DNA of 64,000 bases from Candidatus Latescibacterota bacterium (lineage in GTDB: Bacteria > JAAXHH01): positions 936,763-1,000,762 of the forward strand of contig JAAXHH010000141.1 of assembly GCA_012270975.1 (NCBI GenBank), read 5' to 3'. The position numbers and the translations under genes were made by a program. The notes beneath the pieces were generated by a model. It was not told where the DNA came from. It saw only the letters and a list, made by a program, of their open reading frames with translations, and made no database searches. Below are positions 32,667-41,805 of this stretch, piece by piece. Positions within the stretch are counted from its first letter, which is position 1, and the number at the start of each line of letters is the position of its first letter.

Positions 32667-33953
32667 ATGGATCCGATCGGCGCTTCCGGCGAAGCAGGCA
32701 TACTCTGGGTCCTCGGCGCGGTCCTGGGATGGAGCTGGGACACCATGATCCTCGAGGTGGGGCGGATCGCCCTGGCGATCCAGCTGATCCTGTACCTGCC
32801 CCGCATGTACCGCCTGGGCCGGAAGAACGAAACCGGGTGGTGGGCGTCCTTCTGTCACCGGGCATACCAGCAGAAACCCCTCTTCGCCGGCGTGGGCGCC
32901 GGCGCCCTGCTGGCGGCGTTTTGGCTGCTCGGTCCCTGGATGGACCAGTACCCCTACGGCACGGAAGACATCCCCGAAAGCCTGTCGGAATCCCTGAGCT
33001 GGGACGGCCTCGAGCCCTTCTTCTCCTGGGCGGGGCAGATCTTCCGCGTCACGCTGGCCACGGAGTTCACCCTGCTCTGGCCGCGCGCCTACCGGTACTT
33101 CAAGAAACACGACAGCGGGCTGTGGGCGGACGCCACCCGGCGGTTTTCCCGAAACAAGCTCTCCCTGGTGGGACTCTTCCTGGTCCTGCTGCTGAGCAAC
33201 ACGGCGCTGCTCGCGCCCTGGATCGCCCCCCTGCACTATACCAAGCAGAACTTCCTGGTCGCCTGGCAGGAGCCTTCCTGGATGTTTCCCTTCGGCACGG
33301 ACGGCCTGGGCCGCGACCTCTTCAGCCGGGTCATCTACGGCGCCGAGATCTCCATGACGGTGGGCGTCCTCGTACAGGCCATCATCTTCGCCATCGGCGT
33401 CCCCCTGGGCTCGCTGGCCGGGTATGCGGGGGGCCGCGTGGACAGCGTCATCATGCGTGGGGTCGACATCATGTCGGCCTTTCCGGGCCTGCTCTTCATC
33501 ATCCTGATCATGTCTTGGCTGGGCGCCGGGCTCTTCAACATCTTCATTGCCATCGGGGTGACCGGTTGGGTAGGGGTGTGCCGCCTCCTCAGGGGGCAGA
33601 TTCTGTCTTTGAAGGAAAAAGAGTTCGTCCGGGCGGCCAAGGCCATGGGCGGCAGCCACCTGCGCATCGTCGTCACCCACATCCTGCCGAACAGCCTGAC
33701 GCCGCTGATCGTAGCCCTTGCCCTGGGCATCCCGTCGGCCATCTTCGCGGAGGCCGGGTTGAGCTTCATCGGCATCGGCATCAGCCCGCCCACGCCGAGC
33801 TGGGGACAGATGGTCGGGGAGAACGCCAACTATATCCGGTCCTACTGGCACCTGGCGACCTTTCCCGCCATCATGATCGCCCTCACCATGCTCGGATTCC
33901 AGCTGATGGGCGACGGTCTCCGGGACGCCCTCGACCCCAAGATGAACGAGTAA
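32667..33953 (+). CDS. DppC/OppC-type ABC transporter permease with N-terminal extension
   Basis: The 428-residue protein starts at ATG 32667 (MDPIGASGEAGILWV) behind AGGAAGG. An upstream TTG overlapping the previous stop is less likely. The first 130-140 residues hold extra hydrophobic helices (ILWVLGAVLGWSWDTMILEV, AGVGAGALLAAFWLLGPWM). Then comes the OppC_N region (ATRRFSRNKLSLVGLFLVLLLSNTALLAPWIAPLHYTKQN) and the core with FPFGTDGLGRDLFSRVIYG and EAA loop FVRAAKAMGGSHLRIVVTHILPNSLTPL. It forms the heteromeric channel with the preceding permease. Confidence 0.93.
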   Translation: MDPIGASGEAGILWVLGAVLGWSWDTMILEVGRIALAIQLILYLPRMYRLGRKNETGWWASFCHRAYQQKPLFAGVGAGALLAAFWLLGPWMDQYPYGTEDIPESLSESLSWDGLEPFFSWAGQIFRVTLATEFTLLWPRAYRYFKKHDSGLWADATRRFSRNKLSLVGLFLVLLLSNTALLAPWIAPLHYTKQNFLVAWQEPSWMFPFGTDGLGRDLFSRVIYGAEISMTVGVLVQAIIFAIGVPLGSLAGYAGGRVDSVIMRGVDIMSAFPGLLFIILIMSWLGAGLFNIFIAIGVTGWVGVCRLLRGQILSLKEKEFVRAAKAMGGSHLRIVVTHILPNSLTPLIVALALGIPSAIFAEAGLSFIGIGISPPTPSWGQMVGENANYIRSYWHLATFPAIMIALTMLGFQLMGDGLRDALDPKMNE

Positions 33954-34449
33954 ACCGTTCCTCGACGGGCCGCGCCGTCGCACGCGGCAGGCCGCACCGT
34001 CGCACACGTCCGTGAAAAAAAAGTGGCCATGGGCCTTGACACCGCGAGATTTACCCGTATATTTAGCCGTGTCGTCGTCACGGCGGCAGCCCGAACCCTT
34101 GCAAGTTCCCCTGATTGATTCCTCAATGGAAAGCCGGATCTTCCTTAGATAAAGTTTCATGACGGCCGGTACCGCATTCTACGGGATTGCACCATCACCA
34201 AGGTAAGTTACGTTTGCCCGTATCCCTGATGGCATAACCATAACCGGAAAACCGCGCGTCTCCAGACGCGGCACGCCAGGCCCGACCACCGGGAACGACC
34301 CGTCCGCGGTTCGTCGTTTCCGCCGCACATAATGTTCACAACCCAGTCTGTCCGTAAATACACTCCCCACGACACGCCATGGGAATCGGCGTCATAGGAA
34401 CGCCCGAACGGCGGACGTTTACTCTACCTTTTCACAAAGGGAAGGAAGC
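33954..34449 (+). other. Intergenic region and long 5' leader of rho
   Basis: No gene is supported in these 496 bases. They hold GC-rich direct repeats (CCGTCGCAC at about 33977 and 34001), an eight-A run at 34014-34021, the rho promoter at 34036-34063 and then roughly 380 bases of leader. The leader contains a 6-bp hairpin CGCGTC-TCCA-GACGCG (34255-34270) without a U tract, and a stretch relatively rich in C near the start codon. A long C-rich leader would suit known Rho autoregulation by early termination. Confidence 0.5.
34036..34063 (+). promoter_or_regulatory. Promoter of rho
   Basis: TTGACA (34036-34041), a 16-base spacer and TATATT (34058-34063). It lies about 385 bases before the rho start codon. 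Confidence 0.55.
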
Positions 34450-35700
34450 ATGCACATTCTGGAACTTAAGACCAAGACGCTCCCGGACCTGTATTCCATC
34501 GCCCAGGAGCTCGATCTGCAAAGCTACACGGGCTTGCGGAAACAGGAACTGATCTTCAGCATTCTCCAGGCGCAGACGGAGAAGGAAGGCGTAATCTTCG
34601 GAGAGGGCGTACTCGAAGTCCTGCCGGACAACCGCTGCGGGTTTCTCCGGTCCCCGGACTACAGCTACCTGCACGGCCCGGACGACATCTACGTGGCGCC
34701 GTCCCAGGTCAAGCGCTTCGACCTTCGTACCGGGGACACCATATCCGGACAGATCCGGCCGCCCAAGGACGGGGAACGCTTCTTCGCGCTCCTGCGGGTG
34801 GATACGGTCAATTTCGAGAACCCCGAGGCCAGCAAGGAAAGGACGCTCTTCGACAACCTGACGCCCATCTACCCGCTGGAACGGTTTCAGCTCGAATACA
34901 TGAAGGACAAGCTGCCGACGCGGGTCATGGATCTGCTGACGCCCATCGGCAAGGGCCAGCGCGGCCTGATCGTCTCGCCGCCGAAGGCCGGCAAGACCAT
35001 GCTGCTGCAGGAAATCGCCAACGCCATCACGGACAATCACCCCGAGGTGGTCCTCATGGTCCTGCTCATCGACGAACGGCCGGAAGAGGTGACCGACATG
35101 GAACGGTCGGTGCAGGGCGAGGTGATCAGCTCGACCTTCGACGAGCCGCCGGAGCGCCACGTGGCCGTCTCTGACATGGTCCTGGAGAAGGCGAAGCGGC
35201 TGGTGGAACACGGCCGGGACGTGGTCATCCTGCTCGACAGCATCACCCGCCTGGCGCGGGCCCACAACGCGGTGACGCCCCACAGCGGCAAGATCCTGTC
35301 CGGCGGTATCGACGCCAACGCCCTTCAGAAGCCGCGGCGTTTCTTCGGCGCGGCGCGCAACATCGAGGAAGGCGGGAGCCTGACGATCGTGGCCACGGCG
35401 CTGATCGAGACGGGCAGCCGCATGGACGAAGGCATCTTCGAGGAATTCAAGGGTACGGGCAACATGGAACTGGAGCTCAGCCGCAAGCTGGCGAACCGGT
35501 GGATCTTCCCGGCCATCGACCTGAGCGCGTCATCCACCCGGAAGGCGGAACTGCTGCTGGAGCCCGATATCCTGGGCAAGGTGAAAATCCTGCGGAAGTT
35601 CCTGGACGGCCTGGGACCGGTGGAAGCCATGGAGTTGATGACCGAGCGCCTGTCGCGGACGACGACGAACGTGGATTTCCTCAAGTCCATGAACGAATAG
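34450..35700 (+). CDS. rho: Transcription termination factor Rho
   Basis: The 416-residue hexameric RNA helicase has the expected order: Rho_N ([29 protein letters not shown], about 10-40), cold-shock-like RNA-binding domain ([30 protein letters not shown], about 52-118), Walker A PPKAGKT (177-183), Walker [15 protein letters not shown], the Q-loop region [10 protein letters not shown] and R-loop [23 protein letters not shown]. It threads nascent RNA and releases RNA polymerase. The AAGGGAAGGAAGC Shine-Dalgarno region is strong. The gene is monocistronic with a long leader and is the clearest housekeeping gene in the window. Confidence 0.99.
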   Translation: MHILELKTKTLPDLYSIAQELDLQSYTGLRKQELIFSILQAQTEKEGVIFGEGVLEVLPDNRCGFLRSPDYSYLHGPDDIYVAPSQVKRFDLRTGDTISGQIRPPKDGERFFALLRVDTVNFENPEASKERTLFDNLTPIYPLERFQLEYMKDKLPTRVMDLLTPIGKGQRGLIVSPPKAGKTMLLQEIANAITDNHPEVVLMVLLIDERPEEVTDMERSVQGEVISSTFDEPPERHVAVSDMVLEKAKRLVEHGRDVVILLDSITRLARAHNAVTPHSGKILSGGIDANALQKPRRFFGAARNIEEGGSLTIVATALIETGSRMDEGIFEEFKGTGNMELELSRKLANRWIFPAIDLSASSTRKAELLLEPDILGKVKILRKFLDGLGPVEAMELMTERLSRTTTNVDFLKSMNE

Positions 35701-35786
35701 CGGCCCGCACGCGTCAGTCCGAGTTGCGCGCCCGGCCATGCGCTCGTGGTCCCTGCGGGCGTATCTCCGCCGCATTCCGCACCGAC

Positions 35787-36065
35787 TCACTTGAGCCGCT
35801 TGTAGAACTCCCTGAATTTCCGTTCCGATTCCGCCTTCTGTACCGGGGTCATGGCCTGGTAGAATCCGCAGTCGTTCGCGAAGGAGGGCGAGAGGGAGCT
35901 TCGCCTCGGGACCTTGTAGGCCTCGAACTTGAAGGTGTAAATCTCGCAGGTCACTTCTTCTCCGTGCATGCCGGGCATGACGTGGACGCAGTCGGTGCAG
36001 TCGCGCCGCGTTTCCCCCAGGTGACCGTGCGTCCGGTTGTGCATGATGGACTTCAGCTTGCTCAT
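35787..36065 (-). CDS. Small cysteine-containing hypothetical protein
   Basis: The 92-residue protein starts MSKLKSIMHNRTHGHLGETRRD behind AGGAGA (seven-base spacing). It has four Cys residues (DCTDC, TCEI, NDCGFY) and several His, compatible with a small metal-binding or Fe-S site, and a basic/acidic C-terminal helix (VQKAESERKFREFYKRLK). No signal peptide or membrane segment is seen. I do not recognise a family. It converges on rho and diverges from the MFS gene. Confidence 0.7.
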   Translation of the reverse strand: MSKLKSIMHNRTHGHLGETRRDCTDCVHVMPGMHGEEVTCEIYTFKFEAYKVPRRSSLSPSFANDCGFYQAMTPVQKAESERKFREFYKRLK

Positions 36066-36281
36066 AGCGGGTCTCCTGTAACAAATCCCACCGCTTGATC
36101 CAGTGAATGGATATAAAGGAAGGGTAACCGCGCCGGCCATCCTTGTCAAGCGCACGGACGGATATGCCGCCCTGTCGCCCGTGCGGACGAAATCTCCGGT
36201 TGAGTGGTTATGCGCCATCGCTCTAGTATGAGCCGGTTGGCGGCGCCACGGGATGACCCGCCGCTACAGCGCCCGTCCCGC

Positions 36282-36310
36282 TTGACATCCTTGCCGCCCG
36301 CCTGTAATTA
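36282..36310 (+). promoter_or_regulatory. Promoter of the MFS transporter gene
   Basis: TTGACA (36282-36287), a 17-base spacer and TAATTA (36305-36310). The leader is about 33 bases before the GTG at 36350. Confidence 0.6.
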
Positions 36311-36349
36311 GAAGGCCGTACAGCGGACCCCGTCCCCCTTATCACACAG

Positions 36350-37621
36350 GTGTGGCTTTTGTCGACAGGCACAGGTTCGGCCCTCTCATACACCCGGCTG
36401 CTCCGAGAGAACCGGACCTATCGGTTCGTGTGGCTGTCGCAGGTGGTGTCCAACGCCGGGGACTGGTTCAATACGATCGCGGTGCTGGGCCTCACCCTGG
36501 CCCTCACGGGTTCCGGGCTTGCCCTCGGCATCGTCACGATCTGCCAGATGCTGCCCCCCTTCCTGATGACGCCGCTGGCCGGCGTCGTCGCCGAGCGGTA
36601 CGACCGCAAGCGTGTGATGATCATCGCCGACATCCTGCGCGCCGTCGTGGCCCTCGGCTTCCTGCTGGTCGAAACGGCGGACGACGTCTGGATGCTCTAC
36701 CTCTTCATGGCGCTGCTGTCCGGCCTCCAGCCCTTCTTCGACGTCACCCGCACGGCCTCGCTGCCGAGCATCGCCCGGGGAAAGGCGCTGCTGGCGGCCA
36801 ACGCCCTGTCCAGCACGACCTGGGCCGCCATGCTGACCATCGGTTCCGCCGTGGGCGGACTGGTGGCCGATCACCTGGGCCGGTCCGCCGCCTTCCAGCT
36901 GAACGCCCTGAGCTTCCTGGTATCGGCGTTCTTCGTCGCCCGGGTCGCCATACCCGCCGCGTCCGGCGCGGGACAACCGGTGCGGTTCCTGTCGGATTTT
37001 ATCGAGGGCATGAAGTACATCGGACGCGACCGGCCCACGCGGGTCTACCTGCCGGGCAAGGCGACCTGGGGACTCGCCGGCGGCGGCGCCGTCCTGCTCT
37101 ACGCCGTGTTCGGCGGGCAGGTCTACCGAGCGGGCGACACCGGCATCGCCATTCTGTACACGGCCCGGGGCCTGGGGACGCTCCTGGGCGCGGTTTTCAT
37201 CAAGTTTTTCGACACCATTCGGCTGGGCCAGTTGAGGACCGGCATCCTGATCGGGCTGATCGGCTACGGCGCCTTCTTCATCCTGTTTTCACAGGCTCCG
37301 TCCATCTGGCTGGCGGCGGTATGCATCATCCTGGCCGCCGCGGGCAGCATGGTGATGTGGGTGTATTCTTCTCTTGGACTGCAGCTTGTGGTGGACGAAG
37401 ATTACCGCGGCAGGGTGTTTGCCGCGGACCATGGGCTGTTCACCCTGGCCTTCTCCATTTCGACCCTGGGGACGGGCCTCCTGCTGGATGCCCTGGCCGC
37501 CCGCCTGGTGGCCTTCATGGCGGGCGCGGCCGGGATTCTGATCGTAGGGATCTGGTACGTGTTCGCCCGGCGTATCCCGCTCGGCGGGCAAGCTGCCGCG
37601 CATGCCGCGCAGGACCGCTAG
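36350..37621 (+). CDS. Major facilitator superfamily exporter (MFS_3/EntS-like)
   Basis: The 423-residue protein has about 12 TM segments. The opening RLLRENRTYRFVWLSQVVSNAGDWFNTIAVLGLTLALTG and the loop PLAGVVAERYDRKRVMIIADILRAVVAL are typical of the MFS_3 / enterobactin-exporter group, which export siderophores or drugs. DVTRTASLPSIARGKALLAANALSS is a family hallmark. The GTG at 36350 was chosen because it lies just after the promoter; no strong Shine-Dalgarno site is visible. The 3' end overlaps the convergent gene by four bases. Confidence 0.88.
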   Translation: MWLLSTGTGSALSYTRLLRENRTYRFVWLSQVVSNAGDWFNTIAVLGLTLALTGSGLALGIVTICQMLPPFLMTPLAGVVAERYDRKRVMIIADILRAVVALGFLLVETADDVWMLYLFMALLSGLQPFFDVTRTASLPSIARGKALLAANALSSTTWAAMLTIGSAVGGLVADHLGRSAAFQLNALSFLVSAFFVARVAIPAASGAGQPVRFLSDFIEGMKYIGRDRPTRVYLPGKATWGLAGGGAVLLYAVFGGQVYRAGDTGIAILYTARGLGTLLGAVFIKFFDTIRLGQLRTGILIGLIGYGAFFILFSQAPSIWLAAVCIILAAAGSMVMWVYSSLGLQLVVDEDYRGRVFAADHGLFTLAFSISTLGTGLLLDALAARLVAFMAGAAGILIVGIWYVFARRIPLGGQAAAHAAQDR

Positions 37622-38400
37622 CGGCGGACCTGGTAGCGTTCAAGGCGCTCGAAGTCGGCTATGGTCTGGTCCACGAAGGCCTTGATTTTCAGATGGCCGT
37701 CCCGGAGTTCCACGCCGTCCAGGGTCTTCGGTATGAAGAAGAATACCCGTTGGAAGAAACCCGCTACGCCCCGCTTTCGTCCCGATATCCCCTCGATGTT
37801 GGTATATCGCGCCCATGCCTGGTCGTCGTACAGTTCCTGCGTCACCAGGTAGCCGGTCCTTGGGCCGCCGTCATCGGCGTATGCAGTCTCCGCGCCATGG
37901 ACGATCACGTCGGCATTGAAGATATGCCGGTCGAAGCGGAACGTGTAGTTCGTGTCGTAGAGGGCGCGGATGTGGACCAGGAAATCGCCTGGTTTCGACG
38001 AATCGGGCAGGAAGAAAAGGTATGCGACGTGATTGAGCGGAAAGGTCAGACCCAGGGAAAAACCCGCCGTCAGGGCCTCGTCGACCGCTTCGCCGGAAGC
38101 GTAGACGGGTACGTTCCTTGCGGCGATCCACCGGCCCAGGAAAACGTTGACCCGCAACAGCGTGAGCGTATCCTGCTCCGCGGCGGCCAACAGGGCCATC
38201 ACGTCCGCCGCATTCAGCCGAAGGGCCGTGGAGTCGCCCGCAAAGGGCCTCAGCCCCTCGGGAACGATCTGGGGCAGACGCTGGTCCAGACCGGCAAGGA
38301 AGGCTTCCAAATGGGGCGCGGGCGGCTCGAAGGCCCGCAGTTCGCATGGAGAAAGAGCCAGCACGGAGGCGCTCAATAACGCCATTGCGAGCGCCTTCAT
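37618..38400 (-). CDS. Exported hypothetical protein
   Basis: The 260-residue precursor has a Sec signal peptide (MKALAMALLSASVLALSPCELRAF). The rest is soluble, with blocks SLGLTFPLNHVAYLFFLPDSSKPGDFLVHIRALYDTNYTFRFDRHIFNADVIVHG and KPGxxxR-type linkers but no motif I recognise. Its ATG overlaps the stop of the cyclophilin gene upstream (ATGA), so it is translated with the two peptidyl-prolyl isomerases and may be a cell-envelope protein folded with their help, which is inference. Confidence 0.8.
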   Translation of the reverse strand: MKALAMALLSASVLALSPCELRAFEPPAPHLEAFLAGLDQRLPQIVPEGLRPFAGDSTALRLNAADVMALLAAAEQDTLTLLRVNVFLGRWIAARNVPVYASGEAVDEALTAGFSLGLTFPLNHVAYLFFLPDSSKPGDFLVHIRALYDTNYTFRFDRHIFNADVIVHGAETAYADDGGPRTGYLVTQELYDDQAWARYTNIEGISGRKRGVAGFFQRVFFFIPKTLDGVELRDGHLKIKAFVDQTIADFERLERYQVRR

Positions 38401-39056
38401 GGAACTCGTTCAATAGTCAGTTTTTCCAGCACAATATCGAAAATCGGCCGGTCGCTTCGCGTCTGCACCCGGCCGATGGCGTTGACCACTTCCTGCCCCT
38501 TCATGACCTGGCCGAAGATGGTATACCCACCGTCCAGGTAAGATTTCGGACCGTGGGTGATGAAGAACTGGCTGCCCGCCGTGTCCGGCGAACCCGCGTT
38601 GGCCATGGCCAGCCGTCCCGGCCGGTCGAAGCGCAGCGAACCCCGGATTTCGCCCTTGATATTGTATCCCGGTCCGCCCTGGCCCGTGCCAGTCGGATCG
38701 CCGCCCTGGATCATGAAGTTCGGGATGACCCGGTGAAAGAGGGTCCCGTCGAAATACGGGCGCTTCGTCTCCCGTCCTGTCTTCGGATCCTTGAAGGTCC
38801 GGGTGCCTTCCGCGAGCCCGATGAAGTTATCCACGGTGGCGGGGGCCAGCTTGTCGAACAGCTTGCAGATGATGACGCCCATGTTGGTCTTGAACACGGC
38901 GTAGGTGCCTGTTCCGAGGGACTGGGCGGCCAGTTCGCCGGATTCCGGCCGGGCGCCTTCACCTGATTGATCAGACGATCCGGCCAGGACCGCGGGGGCC
39001 AGGGAAACCAGGACGGCCAGCGCGGCGGCCAGCGCCGTGTTGCGGATCAGTTCCAT
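38397..39056 (-). CDS. Exported cyclophilin-type peptidyl-prolyl cis-trans isomerase
   Basis: The 219-residue precursor has a Sec signal (MELIRNTALAAALAVLVSLAPAVLAG). The cyclophilin core is clear: FHRVIPNFMIQGGDPTGTGQGGPGY, RLAMANAGSPDTAGSQFFITH and YTIFGQVMKGQEVVNAIG. The catalytic Arg is in FHRVIPNF, and the QFFIT motif is complete. It catalyses proline isomerisation in envelope proteins. It follows a second cyclophilin gene by four bases and overlaps the next gene by four; the two isomerases are diverged paralogues. Confidence 0.95.
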   Translation of the reverse strand: MELIRNTALAAALAVLVSLAPAVLAGSSDQSGEGARPESGELAAQSLGTGTYAVFKTNMGVIICKLFDKLAPATVDNFIGLAEGTRTFKDPKTGRETKRPYFDGTLFHRVIPNFMIQGGDPTGTGQGGPGYNIKGEIRGSLRFDRPGRLAMANAGSPDTAGSQFFITHGPKSYLDGGYTIFGQVMKGQEVVNAIGRVQTRSDRPIFDIVLEKLTIERVP

Positions 39057-39060
39057 CGAT

Positions 39061-39678
39061 TTACTCGCCCTCCCCTCTGACCACGGTCACCTTGATGATG
39101 CTGACCTCTTCACGGGGCCGTGACTGATCCGCGGGCACCTCCGATATGGCGTCGGCCACTTCCTGTCCTTCCACGACCTGGCCGAATATGGTATGGACCA
39201 TGTCCAGATGGGGCGTGGGCGCCACCGTGATGAAGATCTGTCCGCCGTTGGTATTGGGTCCGCGGTGCGCCATGGCCAGGCGTCCGGGCTGGTCGAAGCG
39301 CAGGTCTTCACGGAGTTCATCGTCGAACTGGAATCCGGGACCGCCGTAGCCGGTACCGAGCGGATCACCGGTCTGGATCATGAAATTCGGAATGACCCGG
39401 TGAAAGATCACGCCGTCATAGTAGGGCGTGCCGGTCATGGTCTCGCCGGTTTCGGGGTGAGTCCACTCCCGGGTACCTTCCGCAAGGTTCGAGATGACGT
39501 CGACGGTCATGGGTGTCTTTTCCGGGTACAGCTCGCACTTCATGGTGCCCAGGGTGGTTTCGATAATCAACATGTTTGCTGGTTCTCCGCTGGGTACAGG
39601 TTCTTCGGACGATTCGCCGCAGGACACGGCGAAAACCAACAGGCTGAGGGCGGCCTTCAACAGGCCCGGCTTCCACAT
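39061..39678 (-). CDS. Lipoprotein cyclophilin-type peptidyl-prolyl cis-trans isomerase
   Basis: The 205-residue precursor has a lipoprotein signal (LLVFAVSC) with Cys20 as the lipidation site. The cyclophilin core includes FHRVIPNFMIQTGDPLGTGYGGPGF, RLAMAHRGPNTNGGQIFITVAP and HTIFGQVVEGQEVADAI. The normal QFFIT reads QIFIT. GGAGGTATAAAA precedes the ATG, an excellent Shine-Dalgarno site. It is the first gene of the three-gene exported-protein operon 39678-37618 and sits behind an 18-bp direct repeat. Confidence 0.94.
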   Translation of the reverse strand: MWKPGLLKAALSLLVFAVSCGESSEEPVPSGEPANMLIIETTLGTMKCELYPEKTPMTVDVISNLAEGTREWTHPETGETMTGTPYYDGVIFHRVIPNFMIQTGDPLGTGYGGPGFQFDDELREDLRFDQPGRLAMAHRGPNTNGGQIFITVAPTPHLDMVHTIFGQVVEGQEVADAISEVPADQSRPREEVSIIKVTVVRGEGE

Positions 39679-39691
39679 TTTTATACCTCCA

Positions 39692-39729
39692 CGAACTGGG
39701 ATTGATGGACGCGAACTGGGATTGATGGA
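39692..39729. repeat. 18-bp direct repeat upstream of the cyclophilin operon
   Basis: CGAACTGGGATTGATGGA occurs at 39692-39709 and 39712-39729, separated by two bases. It lies immediately upstream of the lipoprotein cyclophilin Shine-Dalgarno site and could be regulatory or a slippage duplication. Confidence 0.7.
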
Positions 39730-39755
39730 TTGGTTCCTGCCTCCGCGTTCAAGGA

Positions 39756-41615
39756 TCAGACCGCGGAAGGCATGACATCGGCCCGGCTTGCGCGGGACGC
39801 TTGCTGCCTTTTACGATAGGGCAGATTGTGACTCTTCCGGTACTCCCACTGGAGCCGGTGGTGTTCCTTTTCGGTGGAAATGAAATCCCAGGGCAGCGAC
39901 TGCAGGTCGGCCATGTCCCCGAGATAGCGCGAAGTATCCATGCCAAGCTCCGCCGCGGCGCGTTTCCAGTCGCCGTCCTGCCGCACGGTTTCCGCCAGGA
40001 AGGCGCTCAATTCCCGGCCTCCCCGGGACAGAATGGCCTCGAAGTACGCGGATTTCAGGCTCTCGTGCTTGACTTCCACCCCCGGCGTGCCGCGCAGGGC
40101 CTTCCGGATACGGTTCAGCTTGCGCCTGACCTCTCGAGGAGACGCCATGGGACTCCATTGAAAGGGCGTCAACGCTTTGGGCACAAAGGGGTTGATACTC
40201 AACCTCAGCCGCCCGCCCGGCTCGCCGTGCGCCTTCTGCAGCCGGGCCAGTTGCCGCGTCATCTCGATGAGTTCCTCGATGTCGTCATCGGTTTCCGTGG
40301 GCAGGCCGACCATGTAGTACACCTTGAGATGCTTGATGCCTTTTTCGAGAATCCGCCGGGCCCCGGTCAGGATCTCTTCCGAGGATATGGGCTTGTTGAT
40401 CGCCTTGCGGAGCCTTTCCGAACCGGCCTCGGGCGCGATGGTCATGGTCCGCAGTCCCGTCTTCAGCATCAGGCGAAGCAGGCTGTCCGGGACCAGGTCG
40501 ACCCGGACCGACGAAACCCCCACGCGAAGCCCCGTTTCCTCCAGGCCTTCGCACAGTTCGTCCAGGTAGGGATAGTCGCACATGGCCGAGCTCACCAGGC
40601 CCACGGCCTTCAGTCCCTCCTTGCCGTCGCGCGCCAGGGACGCGTTCTTCGACCGGATCACCTCGAGTATGGTGGCGGGCTTCAGGGCGCGGAACCTGGG
40701 ATAGACATAGCTCACGGCGCAGAAACGGCACCGGCGGGGACATCCGCGGGAGATCTCGATCAGGAGCATGTCGCCGAACTCGGTGTCGGGCGTGAGGACG
40801 GCCGAATGGGCGGGATAGTCCTCGAAGACGCCCACCTGCTGCTTGGCGATCCGGCCGGCAGGCGCGGGTCCCGCATCGGCAAACGCAGGTCCTGCATCGG
40901 CAGGCGCGTCGTCGCAACCGGCATCCGCGGACGGTCCATCGGCCATCCCGACGTCGCATGAAGTCTCGTCGGCATCAGCGGAAGGCACATCGGCCTGCGG
41001 GTTCCCCCGGTGCTCCGGGGAAGCCGGCTGCAGGGACGGGACATAGATGCCGTCCAGCGTCATGGCGCGGGCGAGATGGCTTTCTCGGTCCAGGCCTTCG
41101 TCCTCGATATAGCGGTCGATATAGGCGTAGGCCGCCTCTTCGCCGTCTCCTATGACCATGGCGTCCGCGAAATCCGCCAGCGGCTCGGGATTGATGTACG
41201 TGATCGCGCCGCCGATCAGCACGATCGGATCGAAGGGCGTCCGGTCCGCCGTGAGTACGGGCACACGGGCGAGTTGCAGGATCCGGATCAGGTTCGGGTA
41301 ATCGTTCTCGAAGGAGATGGAGAAAGCCACGATGTCGCACGAACCGAGCGGCAGCCCGGTTTCCAGGGTAACCAGCGGCCTGCGGGACCTGGACAGGTCT
41401 TCCAGATCGGAAGGTTCGGGAAGAAAGGCCCGTTCGCAGACGACGTCGTCCCGTTCGTTCAGGTGCCGGTACATCGTCTGAAACCCCAGGTTGGACATGC
41501 CCAGGTAGTAGGTATTTGGGTATACCAGGGCGATACGGACGGCCTTGCCGCCGGGTTTCTTGTATATGGTCCCGCGTTCGCGGGCGAGGGTTTGCGTCAT
41601 GGATTGCGCGAACAT
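39756..41615 (-). CDS. B12-binding-type radical SAM protein (TIGR03960-like)
   Basis: The protein has an N-terminal cobalamin-binding-like Rossmann region (VRIALVYPNTYYLGMSNLGFQTMYRHLN ... IVLIGGAITYINPEPLADFADAMVIGDGE) and a radical SAM core with cluster Cys residues in ISRGCPRRCRFCAVSY (C-x3-C-x2-C). KVYYMVGLPTETDDDIEEL follows, then a C-terminal part with LSINPFVPKALTPFQWSPM. An Ala/Asp-rich low-complexity insert of about 55 residues (encoded at 40854-41021) separates the two halves. I used the ATG at 41615; a GTG at 41627 is also possible. Relatives in other bacteria are conserved but of uncertain function, often beside tRNA/RNase genes. Co-directional with the downstream cyclophilin... 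the exported-protein genes lie beyond its 3' end on the same strand but have their own start region. Confidence 0.9.
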   Translation of the reverse strand: MFAQSMTQTLARERGTIYKKPGGKAVRIALVYPNTYYLGMSNLGFQTMYRHLNERDDVVCERAFLPEPSDLEDLSRSRRPLVTLETGLPLGSCDIVAFSISFENDYPNLIRILQLARVPVLTADRTPFDPIVLIGGAITYINPEPLADFADAMVIGDGEEAAYAYIDRYIEDEGLDRESHLARAMTLDGIYVPSLQPASPEHRGNPQADVPSADADETSCDVGMADGPSADAGCDDAPADAGPAFADAGPAPAGRIAKQQVGVFEDYPAHSAVLTPDTEFGDMLLIEISRGCPRRCRFCAVSYVYPRFRALKPATILEVIRSKNASLARDGKEGLKAVGLVSSAMCDYPYLDELCEGLEETGLRVGVSSVRVDLVPDSLLRLMLKTGLRTMTIAPEAGSERLRKAINKPISSEEILTGARRILEKGIKHLKVYYMVGLPTETDDDIEELIEMTRQLARLQKAHGEPGGRLRLSINPFVPKALTPFQWSPMASPREVRRKLNRIRKALRGTPGVEVKHESLKSAYFEAILSRGGRELSAFLAETVRQDGDWKRAAAELGMDTSRYLGDMADLQSLPWDFISTEKEHHRLQWEYRKSHNLPYRKRQQASRASRADVMPSAV

Positions 41616-41805
41616 GTACCTGTCCACAAGCGGTGATCGACCGCGTAATCCGGCTGGTCCGTCTGATCCGGCCGCCGCTTCTTACCGCACCGGGTTGATC
41701 AATCGTGCCGACCTGCACTATGGACGGCAAAAATACAGCCGAGGAATCCGTGTGTCAAGGCTCGCGCTGAGGAGGGTACCGGCGTCGCGGCAGCGCGGGA
41801 TGGGC

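Noticed and set aside
31363..32865. A 500-codon minus-strand frame opposite the DppB-type permease
   Set aside because: Low-complexity charged sequence, antisense to a clear permease.
34014..34063. Possible minus-strand terminator (GGCC-CAT-GGCC followed by eight T)
   Set aside because: The stem is only 4 bp and no minus-strand gene ends there.
34179..34370. Short minus-strand frame in the rho leader
   Set aside because: No Shine-Dalgarno site, no recognisable protein; lies in a transcribed leader.
36352..38379. A 675-codon plus-strand frame spanning the MFS gene and beyond
   Set aside because: Runs out of frame with the MFS protein and antisense to an exported protein; Arg/Pro/His-rich shadow.
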